From assembly GCF_033949425.1 (NCBI RefSeq), contig NZ_JAXAVX010000011.1:50030-114029 (forward strand): 64,000 bases of DNA, given 5' to 3'. The notes beneath the pieces were generated by a model, which worked only from the letters and a program-made list of their open reading frames with translations, ran no database searches and was not told where the DNA came from. Positions within the stretch are counted from its first letter, which is position 1. Every line of letters begins with the position of its first letter. The position numbers were made by a program, and so were the translations under genes. This document shows positions 43,757-52,379 of the stretch, piece after piece. This DNA is from Patulibacter brassicae (GTDB lineage Bacteria > Actinomycetota > Thermoleophilia > Solirubrobacterales > Solirubrobacteraceae).

Positions 43757-43886
43757 GCCGCAGCCTCCTCGCCGGGACGGGCGGCGTGGTCGTGTGGACG
43801 GTGCGCGCGGCCCGGGACGCCGAGGCGGCCGGGTCGGCGGGACGGGCGCCCGCCGACGGGCCGGGACGCGGGGGCGGGTGGGGCGA

Positions 43887-45281
43887 TCACAGCCCGACCC
43901 GCCCGGTGCGGTTGATGAGCTGGTCGAGCATCTCGTCGACCGTGGAGAGCATGCGCGCGGACGCCTGGTAGCCGCGCTGGAAGCGGATGAGGTCGGCCAT
44001 CTCCTCGTCGAGGGAGACGCCGGAGACCGCGTCGCGGCGGTCCGCGAGCGCCGTCGTCAGGGCCCGCACGGTGCTCTCCTCGCGCGTGACCGCGGCGACG
44101 TCGCCGCCGATCTTGCCCACGAGGGCCTGGTACTGCTGCGGGCCGGCCGAGCCGGCGAGCGCGCCGATCTTCGTGGCCACGTCGTTGAGCCCGGGCGCGG
44201 AGCCGGCGACGAACGCCGAGAGGCTGCCGCCCTGCGCCGGATCGATGGCGGCGTCGACGTCGAGCGGACGCCGCGCCACGCCGGGCGTGATCGGGCCGGT
44301 CGCCGACACGAGGATCGCCGGGCCGCCGGCGCCCTGGTGCAGCGCGTTGATCGACGAGGCGAGCGCCTGCGCCGAGGACGCGAGCGCCTGGCGGTACTGG
44401 TCGACCGAGCCGCCGGCGGACGCGATCCCCGCGAGCGCGCCGAGCTTGCCGGTGCCGGGGCCGCTGGCGGCGAACGCCAGCGCCCACGGCTCGCGCGACG
44501 CGCCGCCCGAGACGATCGGGGTCGGATCGCTGCCGAGCAGGACGTCGATCTTGCCCTTCACGGGCTGCCCGCCGCCGTCGAGCGTCTGCTGGACCTGCAC
44601 CTGGCCGTACTCGGCGAGCTGGTCCAGCACGAGGTCGCGCCGGTCGAGGAGGTCGTTCGGGTCGTCGCCGCGCGCGTAGGCGGCGCCGATGGCGTCGTTC
44701 AGGTCGGCGAGCTCCTTCGCCGCGAGGTGGATCGGCCCGCCCTCGGCGGTGAGCGCCGCGTACTCCTCGCCCGCGTGCTGCTGGACGGCGGCCAGCTGGC
44801 TGTCGAGCTGCGCGTACGCGTCGGCGACGGTCCGCGTGGCGTCGAGCACCACCTGCCGCGCGGGCAGCGAGGTCGGGTCGTTGGCGAGGTCGCTCCACGC
44901 ACGCCAGACCTTGTCGATCGCCGCCGACAGGCCGTTCGCGCCGGGCTCGGCGAACGCCGTCTCGGCCTGGCCGAGGAGCTCGCCGCGGGTGCTGACGTCG
45001 CCCAGCCGCGTGACCTGGGCGCGGTACTGGACGTCGGCGAACTGGTCGCGGATCCGGCCGATGCCGGTGAGGTTGGCGCCGGTCCCGAGCTGCGCCACCG
45101 GAGCGCTCCCGGCCCCGAGCACGAGCGACAGCGCCGGCGCGGCGGTGAGCTCGGCCCGCTGCCGGGTGTAGCCCGGCGTGGCCTGGTTGGCGATGTTGTG
45201 CCCGGAGACCTCGATCGCCCGCTGCTGCGCCAGCAGCCCGCGGCGCGCGGTCTCCAGTCCGGTGAAGCTCGAGATCGGCAT
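43887..45281 (-). CDS. flgK: Flagellar hook-associated protein FlgK (HAP1)
   Basis: A 464-residue axial protein joining hook to FlgL. The N-terminus (SFTGLETARRGLLAQQRAIEVSGHNIANQATPGYTRQRAEL) is the diagnostic rod/hook motif. The C-terminus (VSLDEEMADLIRFQRGYQASARMLSTVDEMLDQLINRTG) is the paired helix. The central part is shorter than in enterobacteria. The ATG overlaps the flgN stop by 1 nt (TGATG), implying co-translation with its probable chaperone. Export is by the flagellar type III system, so no signal peptide is expected or seen. Confidence 0.95.
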   Translation of the reverse strand: MPISSFTGLETARRGLLAQQRAIEVSGHNIANQATPGYTRQRAELTAAPALSLVLGAGSAPVAQLGTGANLTGIGRIRDQFADVQYRAQVTRLGDVSTRGELLGQAETAFAEPGANGLSAAIDKVWRAWSDLANDPTSLPARQVVLDATRTVADAYAQLDSQLAAVQQHAGEEYAALTAEGGPIHLAAKELADLNDAIGAAYARGDDPNDLLDRRDLVLDQLAEYGQVQVQQTLDGGGQPVKGKIDVLLGSDPTPIVSGGASREPWALAFAASGPGTGKLGALAGIASAGGSVDQYRQALASSAQALASSINALHQGAGGPAILVSATGPITPGVARRPLDVDAAIDPAQGGSLSAFVAGSAPGLNDVATKIGALAGSAGPQQYQALVGKIGGDVAAVTREESTVRALTTALADRRDAVSGVSLDEEMADLIRFQRGYQASARMLSTVDEMLDQLINRTGRVGL

Positions 45282-45799
45282 CAGGCCTGGAGGTCGAGCG
45301 CGCGCAACGACGCCTCCGCCGCCTCCGAGGAGCGACGGCGGGCGCCGCGCGGCGCGCTGTAGGTGGACGGGAAGCTGCGTCCCGACAGCGAGAGGAGGTG
45401 CTCGAGGAAGACGATCTCCTGGCGGAGCAGGGCCCGGTTGACGTCGTGCAGCCGCCGCACGTCCTCCAGCAGCTCGACGAGCCGGTCGCTGCGCTCCTGC
45501 GCCTCGTTGGCCTCGGGGCCCTCGACGAGCTGGCAGAGGTCCGTGAGGGTGACGGTCCCCGGGTCGACGCCGAGGAGGCCCGCACCGCGGTGCAGGAGCG
45601 CCTGGCGGCGTGCCTCCACCGTGCCGCGGAACGTGCCCTCGACCTCGATGAGGCCGCTCTGGCGCAGGACGCCGTCGACGTCGCGCTCCCGGATCGCCTG
45701 GGCCTGGAGCTCGAGGGCGATCTGGAGGCGCTCGAAGGAGCGCTGCTGCTCGTCGAGGTGGATGAGCAGTTCGCGTCCGAAGAGGGATCCGCCGGTCAT
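45281..45799 (-). CDS. flgN: FlgN-family flagellar export chaperone
   Basis: A 172-residue helical protein that should bind FlgK and FlgL before export. The pattern of long amphipathic helices (LLIHLDEQQRSFERLQIALELQAQAIRERDVDGVL, then QERSDRLVELLEDVRRLHDVNRALLRQEIVFLEHLLSLSG) and the ending SxxYSAPRG are those of FlgN, whose C-terminal helix binds clients. Gene order (flgJ-like, flgN, flgK, flgL) supports the call. It overlaps the preceding gene by 4 nt (ATGA). Confidence 0.85.
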   Translation of the reverse strand: MTGGSLFGRELLIHLDEQQRSFERLQIALELQAQAIRERDVDGVLRQSGLIEVEGTFRGTVEARRQALLHRGAGLLGVDPGTVTLTDLCQLVEGPEANEAQERSDRLVELLEDVRRLHDVNRALLRQEIVFLEHLLSLSGRSFPSTYSAPRGARRRSSEAAEASLRALDLQA

Positions 45800-46137
45800 G
45801 GGGTGCTCCGCTGGGGGTCGGGGGGAGAGGTCGTGGGGAGGAAGCCGGGGTAGAGCTGCGCCGCGAGACCGAGGCCGCCGGCCGCGCCGACGCCGTCCGC
45901 GAGCGCCTGGGGCAGCTGCTGGCGGTACGCCTGGCTCGTCGCCGAGCCGGCGTCCTCGCCGGCGGGCGTCGCGGTCTCCGTGAGCCCCTCCGCGAGCTGC
46001 TGGACGAGGACCTGCTCGAAGGCGAGCGCGCTGCGGTACGCGTCCTGGACCTCGCGCGCGCCCTCCCGCACCGCGCGAGGGACGCCCGCGACGGGCAGGC
46101 TCGGCAGGACGCCCCCGGCGACGGCGGGCACCGTCAT
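45796..46137 (-). CDS. FlgJ-like rod-binding (rod cap) protein, no muramidase domain
   Basis: A 113-residue protein matching the N-terminal rod-binding domain of FlgJ: AREVQDAYRSALAFEQVLVQQLAEGLTETA, then SQAYRQQLPQALADGVGAAGGLGLAAQLY. The glucosaminidase domain of enterobacterial FlgJ is missing. A separate lytic transglycosylase gene at 63272 in the flagellar cluster could supply the cell-wall activity. The stop and start overlap neighbouring genes by 4 nt on both sides. Confidence 0.78.
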   Translation of the reverse strand: MTVPAVAGGVLPSLPVAGVPRAVREGAREVQDAYRSALAFEQVLVQQLAEGLTETATPAGEDAGSATSQAYRQQLPQALADGVGAAGGLGLAAQLYPGFLPTTSPPDPQRSTP

Positions 46138-46862
46138 CGGCGGACCCCGTTGGCGATCTCCATCATCTGGTCCTGCGTCTGCACCGCCCGGCTGGCCATG
46201 GAGAACGCGCGCTGGGACTCGACGAGGTCGGTCATCGCGTCGGCGAGCGAGACGTTCGAGGCCTCCAGGTGCCCCTGGATCACGGTCGTCGCGCCATCGG
46301 GGCGCGGCGCGCCGCTGGCGGCGGTCGGCTGGAGGAGGTTGTCGCCGACCGGGGCGAGTCCGTCCGGGTTGGCGACGGCGACGATCCGCAGCCGCCCGAG
46401 CTGCGTGCCCTGGGCGCTCGTGACCGTGCCGTCGGCGGCGATCGAGAGGCTGTCGGCCGAGGTGCCGGCCGGGAGCGGGCGCACGCCCTGCACGAACGAG
46501 CCGTCGACCGTCGTCAGGCGGCCGCGGGCGTCGACCTGCAGGTCGCCCGCGCGGGTCAGCGCGGTCGTGCCGTCCGGGCGCCGGACCTCGAGCATGCCCT
46601 GGCCCGCGAGCGCGACGTCGAGCGATCGGCCGGTCTGGGTCAGGGCGCCCTGCGCGCGGCTGCGCCCGAGCGTCTCGGCCGCGGCGCCGGAGCCGACCTG
46701 CACGCCCTCCACGCCCTGGCGGACGTAGAGGAGGTCGCGGAAGGCGAGGCGCTGCGACTTGTAGCCGGTCGTGTTGACGTTCGCGACGTCGTTCGACACG
46801 GCGTCCATCCGCGACTGCTGGGCGGACATGCCCGCGGCGGCGGCGTAGAGGCCTTGCAGCAT
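46134..46862 (-). CDS. flgG: Flagellar distal-rod protein FlgG
   Basis: A 242-residue axial rod protein. The N-terminus (MLQGLYAAAAGMSAQQSRMDAVSNDVANVNTTGYK) carries the flagellar rod signature, the middle has LDVALAGQGMLEVRRPDGTTALTRAGDLQVDARGRL and the C-terminus LEASNVSLADAMTDLVESQRAFSMASRAVQTQDQMMEIAN. The order and motifs favour FlgG over FlgF. It is the first gene of a tight operon running to fliW. A sigma-28 type promoter (46870-46896) ends 7 nt before its ATG. Confidence 0.93.
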   Translation of the reverse strand: MLQGLYAAAAGMSAQQSRMDAVSNDVANVNTTGYKSQRLAFRDLLYVRQGVEGVQVGSGAAAETLGRSRAQGALTQTGRSLDVALAGQGMLEVRRPDGTTALTRAGDLQVDARGRLTTVDGSFVQGVRPLPAGTSADSLSIAADGTVTSAQGTQLGRLRIVAVANPDGLAPVGDNLLQPTAASGAPRPDGATTVIQGHLEASNVSLADAMTDLVESQRAFSMASRAVQTQDQMMEIANGVRR

Positions 46863-46869
46863 GGCCCGG

Positions 46870-46896
46870 TAGTCGGCGTCGTCCAGGGGGACTTGA
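46870..46896 (-). promoter_or_regulatory. Sigma-28 (FliA/SigD) type promoter of the flgG operon
   Basis: On the minus strand TCAA (46893-46896) is separated by exactly 15 nt from GCCGACTA (46870-46877), close to the TAAA-N15-GCCGATAA consensus. The -10 element ends 7 nt before the ATG, so the transcript is probably leaderless. Confidence 0.75.
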
Positions 46897-46928
46897 GCCG
46901 CGTCCGGACGATCGGCCGAGGGACGGGG

Positions 46929-47624
46929 CTACGCGTTGCCGGTCGGGTTGGCGACCTGGCTGGCGGCCCGCCCGAGGGTGCCGTCGATCGTCGTGATCGA
47001 CCGCTGCCCGGCCTCGAACGAGCGCAGCGACGCGATCATCTCGACCATCGCGCGGGTCGGGTCCACGCCCGAGCCCTCGAGCTCGCCGGAGCGGACCGTG
47101 CCCGCCGCCGCACCGGCCGGGGTGCCGGTGAAGAAGCCCTCGCCGACCTTGCGCGCGTCGCGCAGCTCGACGACGCCCACCGACCCGGGCGCCACGCGCC
47201 CGTCGGCCCCCACGCGGATCGTGCCGCCGTCCGCCCCGAGCACGGCGTTGCCCGCCCGGTCCACGAGCAGGCCGGCGGCCGAGCTCGTGAACTGGCCGTT
47301 GCGCGTGTAGCGCACGCCGTCGGGGGTGCGGACCCGGAAGAAGCCCTCGCCCTGGATCGCGAAGTCGAGCGGCTCGTCGGTCGTGCGCGAGGCCTGCGGG
47401 CGCAGGTCGGTCGTCGTCGCGTCGGCGTACGGGCCGAAGCCGACGGTGCCGACCGCCCGGCCGTCGCGGGTGTTGCTCAGCAGGACCTCGCCGAAGCTCG
47501 TCTGCGTCGTCCGGTCCCGCTTGTACCCCGGCGTCGCCGCGTTGGCGAGGTCCCCGGAGAGCTGGTCCTGGCGTGCCTGCTCGGCGACCATGCCGGCCGC
47601 CGCGATCGAGAGTCCACGGTCCAT
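46929..47624 (-). CDS. flgF: Flagellar proximal-rod protein FlgF
   Basis: A 231-residue rod protein paralogous to FlgG. The N-terminus reads MDRGLSIAAAGMVAEQARQDQLSGDLANAATPGYKRD; the family centre is LDFAIQGEGFFRVRTPDGVRYTRNGQFTSSAAGLLVD and the C-terminal helix RAMVEMIASLRSFEAGQRSITTIDGTLGRAASQ. Compared with the flgG product the internal domain is FlgF-like. It precedes flgG by 66 nt, a gap that contains the sigma-28 promoter. It is divergent from the acyl-CoA ligase at 47691. Confidence 0.88.
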   Translation of the reverse strand: MDRGLSIAAAGMVAEQARQDQLSGDLANAATPGYKRDRTTQTSFGEVLLSNTRDGRAVGTVGFGPYADATTTDLRPQASRTTDEPLDFAIQGEGFFRVRTPDGVRYTRNGQFTSSAAGLLVDRAGNAVLGADGGTIRVGADGRVAPGSVGVVELRDARKVGEGFFTGTPAGAAAGTVRSGELEGSGVDPTRAMVEMIASLRSFEAGQRSITTIDGTLGRAASQVANPTGNA

Positions 47625-47679
47625 CGTCGCGGTGATCGGCCGCGCGCCGGGACCCTTGAGGCGCGGCGGCCGGGCGCGG

Positions 47680-47685
47680 TACCGT
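47680..47685 (+). promoter_or_regulatory. TACCGT -10 box before the acyl-CoA ligase
   Basis: TACCGT ends 5 nt before the ATG at 47691. The ligase thus has its own housekeeping-type promoter, unlike its flagellar neighbours. Confidence 0.5.
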
Positions 47686-47690
47686 CGGCC

Positions 47691-49325
47691 ATGCCCGCCC
47701 GCGCCTCGTACGCCAACGGCCCGTCCAGCACCCCGCTGCTCGGCGAGACGATCGGCGCGTGCCTGCGGCGGATCGCCGCGGAGCACCCCGACCGCGAGGC
47801 GCTCGTCGTGCGCCACCAGTCCGTGCGGTGGACGTACGCCGAGCTGGAGGCGCGCGTCGCCCGCCTCGCCTCCGGGCTGCTGCGACGCGGGATCGCCGCC
47901 GGCGATCGGGTCGGGATCTGGGCGCCGAACGGCGCCGAGTGGGTGCTGGCGCAGTACGCCACGGCGACGGTCGGCGCGATCCTCGTGAACGTCAACCCGG
48001 CGTACCGGACCCACGAGCTGGCCTACGCGCTGCGGCAGTCGGGCGTCCGGCTGCTGCTCTCGGCGGCGCGCTTCAAGACCAGCGACTACCGCGCGATGGT
48101 GGACGAGGTCGCCGGCGGGCTGCCCGCGCTCGAGGAGGCGATCGTCCTCGGCGACCCGGCGTGGGAGGCGCTCGCCGGCACGGACGTGGACGCCGCGGCC
48201 GTCGCCGAGCGCCTCGCGTCGCTGGACCCGGACGACCCGATCAACATCCAGTACACGAGCGGCACGACGGGCTTCCCGAAGGGCGCGACGCTCACGCACC
48301 ACAACATCCTCAACAACGGCCTCTCGGTCGGGGCGCTCTGCGGCTACGGGGCCGAGGACCGGATCTGCGTGCCGGTGCCCTTCTACCACTGCTTCGGCAT
48401 GGTCATGGGCAACCTCGCCGCGCTCGCCCACGGGGCCTGCATCGTGGTGCCGGCCCCCGCCTTCGAGCCTGCGGCGACGCTGGAGGCGGTCGCGGCGGAG
48501 CGCTGCACGTCGCTCTACGGGGTGCCGACGATGTTCATCGCGATGCTCGGCGATCCGGGCTTCGCCACGCACGACCTCTCGTCCCTGCGGACGGGGATCA
48601 TGGCCGGGTCGCCGTGCCCGACCGAGGTGATGCGCCGCGTCGTCGACGAGATGCACATGGCGGAGGTGTCCATCTGCTACGGCATGACCGAGACCTCGCC
48701 CGTCTCGACGCAGACCCGGCGCGACGACCCGCTCGAGCGGCGCGTCGGGACGATCGGCCGGGTCGGTCCGCACCTGGAGGTCAAGGTCGTGGACCCGGAG
48801 GGACGGACGGTGCCGCGCGGCGAGGTCGGCGAGCTCTGCACCCGCGGCTACTCCGTCATGCGCGGCTACTGGGAGGACCCGGAGAAGACGGCCGAGGCGA
48901 TCGACGCGGCCGGCTGGATGCACACGGGCGACCTGGCGACGATGGACGAGCAGGGCTACCTCAACGTCGTCGGTCGCGCGAAGGACATGGTCATCCGCGG
49001 CGGGGAGAACGTCTACCCGCGGGAGGTCGAGGAGTTCCTCTACACCCACCCCGACATCGCCGACGCGCAGGTCGTCGGCGTGCCCGACGAGCGCTACGGG
49101 GAGGAGCTCTGCGCGTGGATCCAGGTCCGCGAGGGCGCCGCGCCGCTGGACGCCGACGGGGTGCGGGCGTTCTGCGCCGACCGCCTGGCGCACTTCAAGG
49201 TGCCGCGCTACGTCGTCTGCGGCGAGCCGTTCCCGATGACGGTGACCGGCAAGGTCCAGAAGAACCTCATGCGCGAGCGGTCGGTGGAGCTGCTCGGGCT
49301 CTCCGCCGCGGCGGCGACGGCCTGA
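47691..49325 (+). CDS. AMP-binding acyl-CoA synthetase within the flagellar cluster
   Basis: A 544-residue adenylate-forming ligase resembling medium/long-chain acyl-CoA synthetases (FadD-like, LcfB-like). Motifs are complete: YTSGTTGFPKGATLTHHN near residue 190, FYHCFGMVMGNL, the A5 motif CYGMTETSPVS, TGDLATMDEQGYLNVVGR with catalytic Asp, RAKDMVIRGGENVYPREVEEFLY, and the catalytic Lys in MTVTGKVQKNLMRE. It is not a flagellar gene by family; it sits between the divergent flgF and flaG/fliD units with its own leaderless promoter. It may simply have been inserted there. Confidence 0.9.
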   Translation: MPARASYANGPSSTPLLGETIGACLRRIAAEHPDREALVVRHQSVRWTYAELEARVARLASGLLRRGIAAGDRVGIWAPNGAEWVLAQYATATVGAILVNVNPAYRTHELAYALRQSGVRLLLSAARFKTSDYRAMVDEVAGGLPALEEAIVLGDPAWEALAGTDVDAAAVAERLASLDPDDPINIQYTSGTTGFPKGATLTHHNILNNGLSVGALCGYGAEDRICVPVPFYHCFGMVMGNLAALAHGACIVVPAPAFEPAATLEAVAAERCTSLYGVPTMFIAMLGDPGFATHDLSSLRTGIMAGSPCPTEVMRRVVDEMHMAEVSICYGMTETSPVSTQTRRDDPLERRVGTIGRVGPHLEVKVVDPEGRTVPRGEVGELCTRGYSVMRGYWEDPEKTAEAIDAAGWMHTGDLATMDEQGYLNVVGRAKDMVIRGGENVYPREVEEFLYTHPDIADAQVVGVPDERYGEELCAWIQVREGAAPLDADGVRAFCADRLAHFKVPRYVVCGEPFPMTVTGKVQKNLMRERSVELLGLSAAAATA

Positions 49326-49446
49326 GCGCCGCCTCCGCGCCGGTCGGCCGCACGGTCGTGTGCGCGACGTCACACGGAACCTGAGAACCGGAGGCCGACG
49401 GCGGCGACATCCGTCCGGGAGGGGTGGGCGGCCGAGCACGGAGCAT

Positions 49447-49473
49447 TCAAGGTTGCGGACGTTCGGACGATCA
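49447..49473 (+). promoter_or_regulatory. Sigma-28 type promoter of flaG-fliD
   Basis: TCAA (49447-49450), 15-nt spacer, then GACGATCA (49466-49473), one mismatch in GCCGAT. It lies 60 nt upstream of the flaG ATG in a 208-nt intergenic region. Confidence 0.65.
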
Positions 49474-49533
49474 CCGGCGTGACCGTCCGGCGTTCGACCC
49501 CGACCATCCCGGCGCCGCGGGACCCCGGAGACC

Positions 49534-49917
49534 ATGATCAGCGACGTTCGCAGCACCGACCGCATCTCGATCGTGACGACGCCCGAGCGCGCCGGCCGCT
49601 CCCTGCCCGCCGACGCACCGGAGCCGGTCCGCGCCCTCGACGACGCCGAGCAGTTCGACGGCGTCGGCTCCAGCCCGCCGCCGGAGGTCCTCGCGCAGAT
49701 CGACGCCGGCTTCGCACGGCTGCAGGAGCTGCGCGAGCAGGGCCTGGAGCTGCGCTACGACACCAGCGACGCGATGCGGGTGAAGATCGACCTCGTCGAC
49801 GTCGACGGGCAGGTCGTGCGGCGCGTGCCGCCGACCGAGGCGATGGACATCGTGGCCGGCGACGCCGAGCCGCAGCGCGGCGGCGCCCTGCCGGGGCGCG
49901 TCGACCGGGAGGCCTGA
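49534..49917 (+). CDS. FlaG-family protein
   Basis: A 127-residue protein of the FlaG type, small proteins found upstream of fliD that influence filament length in some bacteria. The diagnostic C-terminal core is LELRYDTSDAMRVKIDLVDVDGQVVRRVPPTEAMDIV (the family 'hE..t...vv+ixD..tgEvirqIPpe' pattern). The first 60 residues are disordered and acidic. It is followed by fliD after 1 nt and shares its sigma-28 type promoter. Confidence 0.82.
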   Translation: MISDVRSTDRISIVTTPERAGRSLPADAPEPVRALDDAEQFDGVGSSPPPEVLAQIDAGFARLQELREQGLELRYDTSDAMRVKIDLVDVDGQVVRRVPPTEAMDIVAGDAEPQRGGALPGRVDREA

Positions 49918-49918
49918 C

Positions 49919-51262
49919 GTGCCGAGCATGTCGATCGGCGGCCTCGCCTCGGGGCTCGACACGAACTCGATCATCACGAGCCTCATGGCGATCGAGAAGC
50001 AGCCGCGGGTCCGCCTCACGACGCAGCAGACGAACGAGACAAACGCGAGGACCGCGGTCCAGACGGCGATCACGACCCTCAACGGCCTCCGCACGGCGGC
50101 GCAGGCGCTGACCGACCCCGCGCTCTTCGGCAACCGCCAGACGGCGAGCGTCGCGGATCCGACGAAGGCGACCGCCACCGTCAGCGCCGGCGCGGCCGCC
50201 GGCGGCTACCAGCTCGAGGTCACGAGCCTCGCCCGCGCGTCGCAGGCCTCCTACGCCTTCACGCCGCCGGCCGCCGACGGCACGATCACGCTCGCCGGCG
50301 GCAGCTGGAGCGACACGATCCAGGTCGGGGCGGGTACGACGCTCGACGACCTCGTCACCCGCATCAACGGCGACGCGAGCCTCCACGTCGTGGCGTCGCG
50401 CACGACGGTCGCGGGCCAGGACCGGATCGTCTTCGCCTCGCGGGAGACCGGCGCGGCGAGCGGCTTCAGCGCCTCAGCGCCGGGCGTGCTGGCCGACGAG
50501 CAGCTGCGGGCCGGCCAGAACGCCTCCGTCCTCGTCGACGGCGTGGCGCACAGCGCCGCGTCGAACGTCCTCACCGACGCGATCCCCGGCGTCCAGCTGA
50601 CCCTCCTGGCGACGACGTCGTCGCCCACGACGGTGAACGTCGGCGTGCCCGGCGTCGATCCCGACGCGGTCGCGAAGGCCGGCAAGGCGTTCGTCGACGC
50701 GTACAACAGCGCGGTCGACCTGCTGCGCAAGCAGACCGCGAACGACCCGGGCGGCACGAAGGGCGTGCTCGCCGCCGACCCGACGATGAACGCCGTCCTG
50801 AACGGCATCCGCGACGCGCTGGTCGCCACCGACGCGGGCGGGGGCATGTCGCTGCCGCTCGAGGCGCTCGGCATCAGCACCGGCGCGCCGAGCGGGACGG
50901 CGACGTACTCGGCCGACGCGGTGAAGGGCAAGCTGACCTTCGACGAGACGAAGCTCCGCGCGGCGCTCGCCGCCGACCCCGCCGCGGTGCGCAGCACCCT
51001 CGGCGACCCCTCCGGCGTCCTGAGCGGGCTGGCCGAGACGATCAAGAGCTTCACCGGCACGAGCGGCACGTTGACCGCCCGCGTCTCGGCGTCCGACGCG
51101 ACGCTCGCCGACATCAGCCGCCGGATGGCGGACCTCGACTCGCTGCTCGAGGCGAAGGAGGCGGCCCTGACCGCCCAGTTCGGCCGGCTCGAGACCGCGA
51201 TGTCCGGGTGGCAGGCGCAGTCGAGCTGGCTGTCGTCGCAGATCGCCGCGCTGGGCACGTAG
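49919..51262 (+). CDS. fliD: Flagellar filament cap protein FliD (HAP2)
   Basis: A 447-residue exported protein capping the filament tip and assisting flagellin folding. The N-terminal D0 domain starts MSIGGLASGLDTNSIITSLMAIEKQPRVRLTTQQT. Typical features are the YQLEVTSLARASQ strand segment, TTLDDLVTRIN, and the C-terminal FliD_C domain with ...FVDAYNSAVDLLRKQ, LGISTGAPSG, LTFDETKLRAALAADPAAVR and the terminal helix RRMADLDSLLEAKEAALTAQFGRLETAMSGWQAQSSWLSSQIAAL. GGGAGG precedes the GTG; ATG 49928 is an alternative start. The partner chaperone gene fliS is separated from it by the DUF559 element. Confidence 0.95.
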   Translation: MPSMSIGGLASGLDTNSIITSLMAIEKQPRVRLTTQQTNETNARTAVQTAITTLNGLRTAAQALTDPALFGNRQTASVADPTKATATVSAGAAAGGYQLEVTSLARASQASYAFTPPAADGTITLAGGSWSDTIQVGAGTTLDDLVTRINGDASLHVVASRTTVAGQDRIVFASRETGAASGFSASAPGVLADEQLRAGQNASVLVDGVAHSAASNVLTDAIPGVQLTLLATTSSPTTVNVGVPGVDPDAVAKAGKAFVDAYNSAVDLLRKQTANDPGGTKGVLAADPTMNAVLNGIRDALVATDAGGGMSLPLEALGISTGAPSGTATYSADAVKGKLTFDETKLRAALAADPAAVRSTLGDPSGVLSGLAETIKSFTGTSGTLTARVSASDATLADISRRMADLDSLLEAKEAALTAQFGRLETAMSGWQAQSSWLSSQIAALGT

Positions 51263-51307
51263 ACCGGCCCGCCCGCCCGCCGCGGTCGTCCGCTCGTCGT
51301 TCGTGGC

Positions 51308-51356
51308 CTGGTGCGTCGTGTGAGCCCCGGGGGCCGGGGCTCACACGACGCACCAG
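51308..51356 (+). repeat. 49-bp palindrome, copy 1, after fliD
   Basis: A perfect 21-bp inverted repeat (51308-51328 with 51336-51356; arms begin CTGGTGCGTCGTGTGAGCCCC read in part) encloses GGGGGCC, and two more G-C pairs can close inside, giving a 23-bp stem with a 3-nt loop. It begins 45 nt after the fliD stop. Copy 2 at 52380-52428 has the same orientation and loop. Confidence 0.95.
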
Positions 51357-51458
51357 ACCGGCACCGGGTGGTCCGCGCCAGCGTTGGCACTGGTGCGGCA
51401 CGACGTCTTGACCCGTCCGCCCTGGTCCGGACACGCAGGACCGCGAGACGATCGTCGG

Positions 51459-52376
51459 GTGACGGGGTGGGAGCGAGCGCTGGCGATCGCGAGGCGTCAG
51501 GGAGGCGCGGCCGGGCGGCGGCAACTCCTCGAGGCCGGCCTGTCCACGTCGGCGATCGACCGGCGTCGCCGCAGCGGGTCGCTGCACGACCGACACCCGG
51601 CGGTGTACGCGGTGGGTCGTCCCGAGCTGTCGCCGTACGGGGAGGCACACGCCGCCGTGCTCGCGACGTGCGGGCGAGGGGCGCTGGGCGGGGCCTCGGC
51701 GCTGGCCCTCGTGGGAGCGGCACCGTGGCCGGCCGTCCCGCAGGTCCTCGTCGTCGGAGGACCCCTGCGGTTGTCCGGGGCGGCCGTCCGCCGGACGCGG
51801 CGGCTCCCGGAGGCCGATCTCCGCCGGGACCGCCACGGACTCGTCGCCTGCCGCTGGCCGCGCGCACTCGTCGATCTGGCAGCAGTCGTCCCGGTCGCAG
51901 GGCTCCAGGACCACCTCGACGGACTGGAGCGCATCGGGCTCCTCGACGTGCCGCTCCTGCAGGAGCTCGTGGCGCGGCAGCGGTGGCCTGGCGTGCCGAA
52001 GCTCCGACGCGCGTGGGAGCCCTTCCTGACGATCAGCGGGGAGGAGTACCGGAGCCTGCTGGAGCGCTTCACGACCCGCGTCCTCCGCCGGGCCGGCGTC
52101 GACGGGTTCCGCGTCAATGCGCCCCTGACGCTCGCCGACGGTCGGCGCGTCGTCCCGGATCTGTGGTTCGCCGAGCACCGGCTCGCGGTCGAGCTCGACG
52201 GGCGCTCCACCCACGCACGCGCTCGCGCGTTCGAGGCCGACCGTCGCCGTGATCGGGAGCTGCTGAAGGCGGGGATCCGCACGGCGCGGTTCGCCTGGCA
52301 GGACGTGCGCTTCCGACCGACGGACGTGTGCCGCGACATCGACGATCTTCTCCGAGCGGCGCGGGGACGGATCTGA
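51459..52376 (+). CDS. DUF559 endonuclease-fold protein with AbiEi-like N-terminal winged helix
   Basis: A 305-residue protein not related to flagella. The N-terminal 60 residues (ERALAIARRQGGAAGRRQLLEAGLSTSAIDRRRRSGSLHDRHPAVYAV) match the winged-helix part of AbiEi-type antitoxins, followed by an AbiEi-like middle. The C-terminal 110 residues are DUF559, related to the Vsr/PD-(D/E)XK nuclease fold: RVVPDLWFAEHRLAVELDGRSTHARARAFEADRRRDRELLKAGI, with Asp, Glu-x-Asp and His as candidate metal/catalytic residues. Such proteins occur in many copies in actinobacterial genomes; function is unproved. The gene is bracketed by two near-identical palindromes and splits fliD from fliS. GTG start; no clear ribosome-binding site. 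Confidence 0.8.
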   Translation: MTGWERALAIARRQGGAAGRRQLLEAGLSTSAIDRRRRSGSLHDRHPAVYAVGRPELSPYGEAHAAVLATCGRGALGGASALALVGAAPWPAVPQVLVVGGPLRLSGAAVRRTRRLPEADLRRDRHGLVACRWPRALVDLAAVVPVAGLQDHLDGLERIGLLDVPLLQELVARQRWPGVPKLRRAWEPFLTISGEEYRSLLERFTTRVLRRAGVDGFRVNAPLTLADGRRVVPDLWFAEHRLAVELDGRSTHARARAFEADRRRDRELLKAGIRTARFAWQDVRFRPTDVCRDIDDLLRAARGRI

Positions 52377-52379
52377 CCG

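Noticed and set aside
51459..52376. AbiEi-AbiEii type IV toxin-antitoxin system
   Set aside because: Only the AbiEi-like winged helix fused to DUF559 is present; no AbiEii nucleotidyltransferase gene is adjacent.
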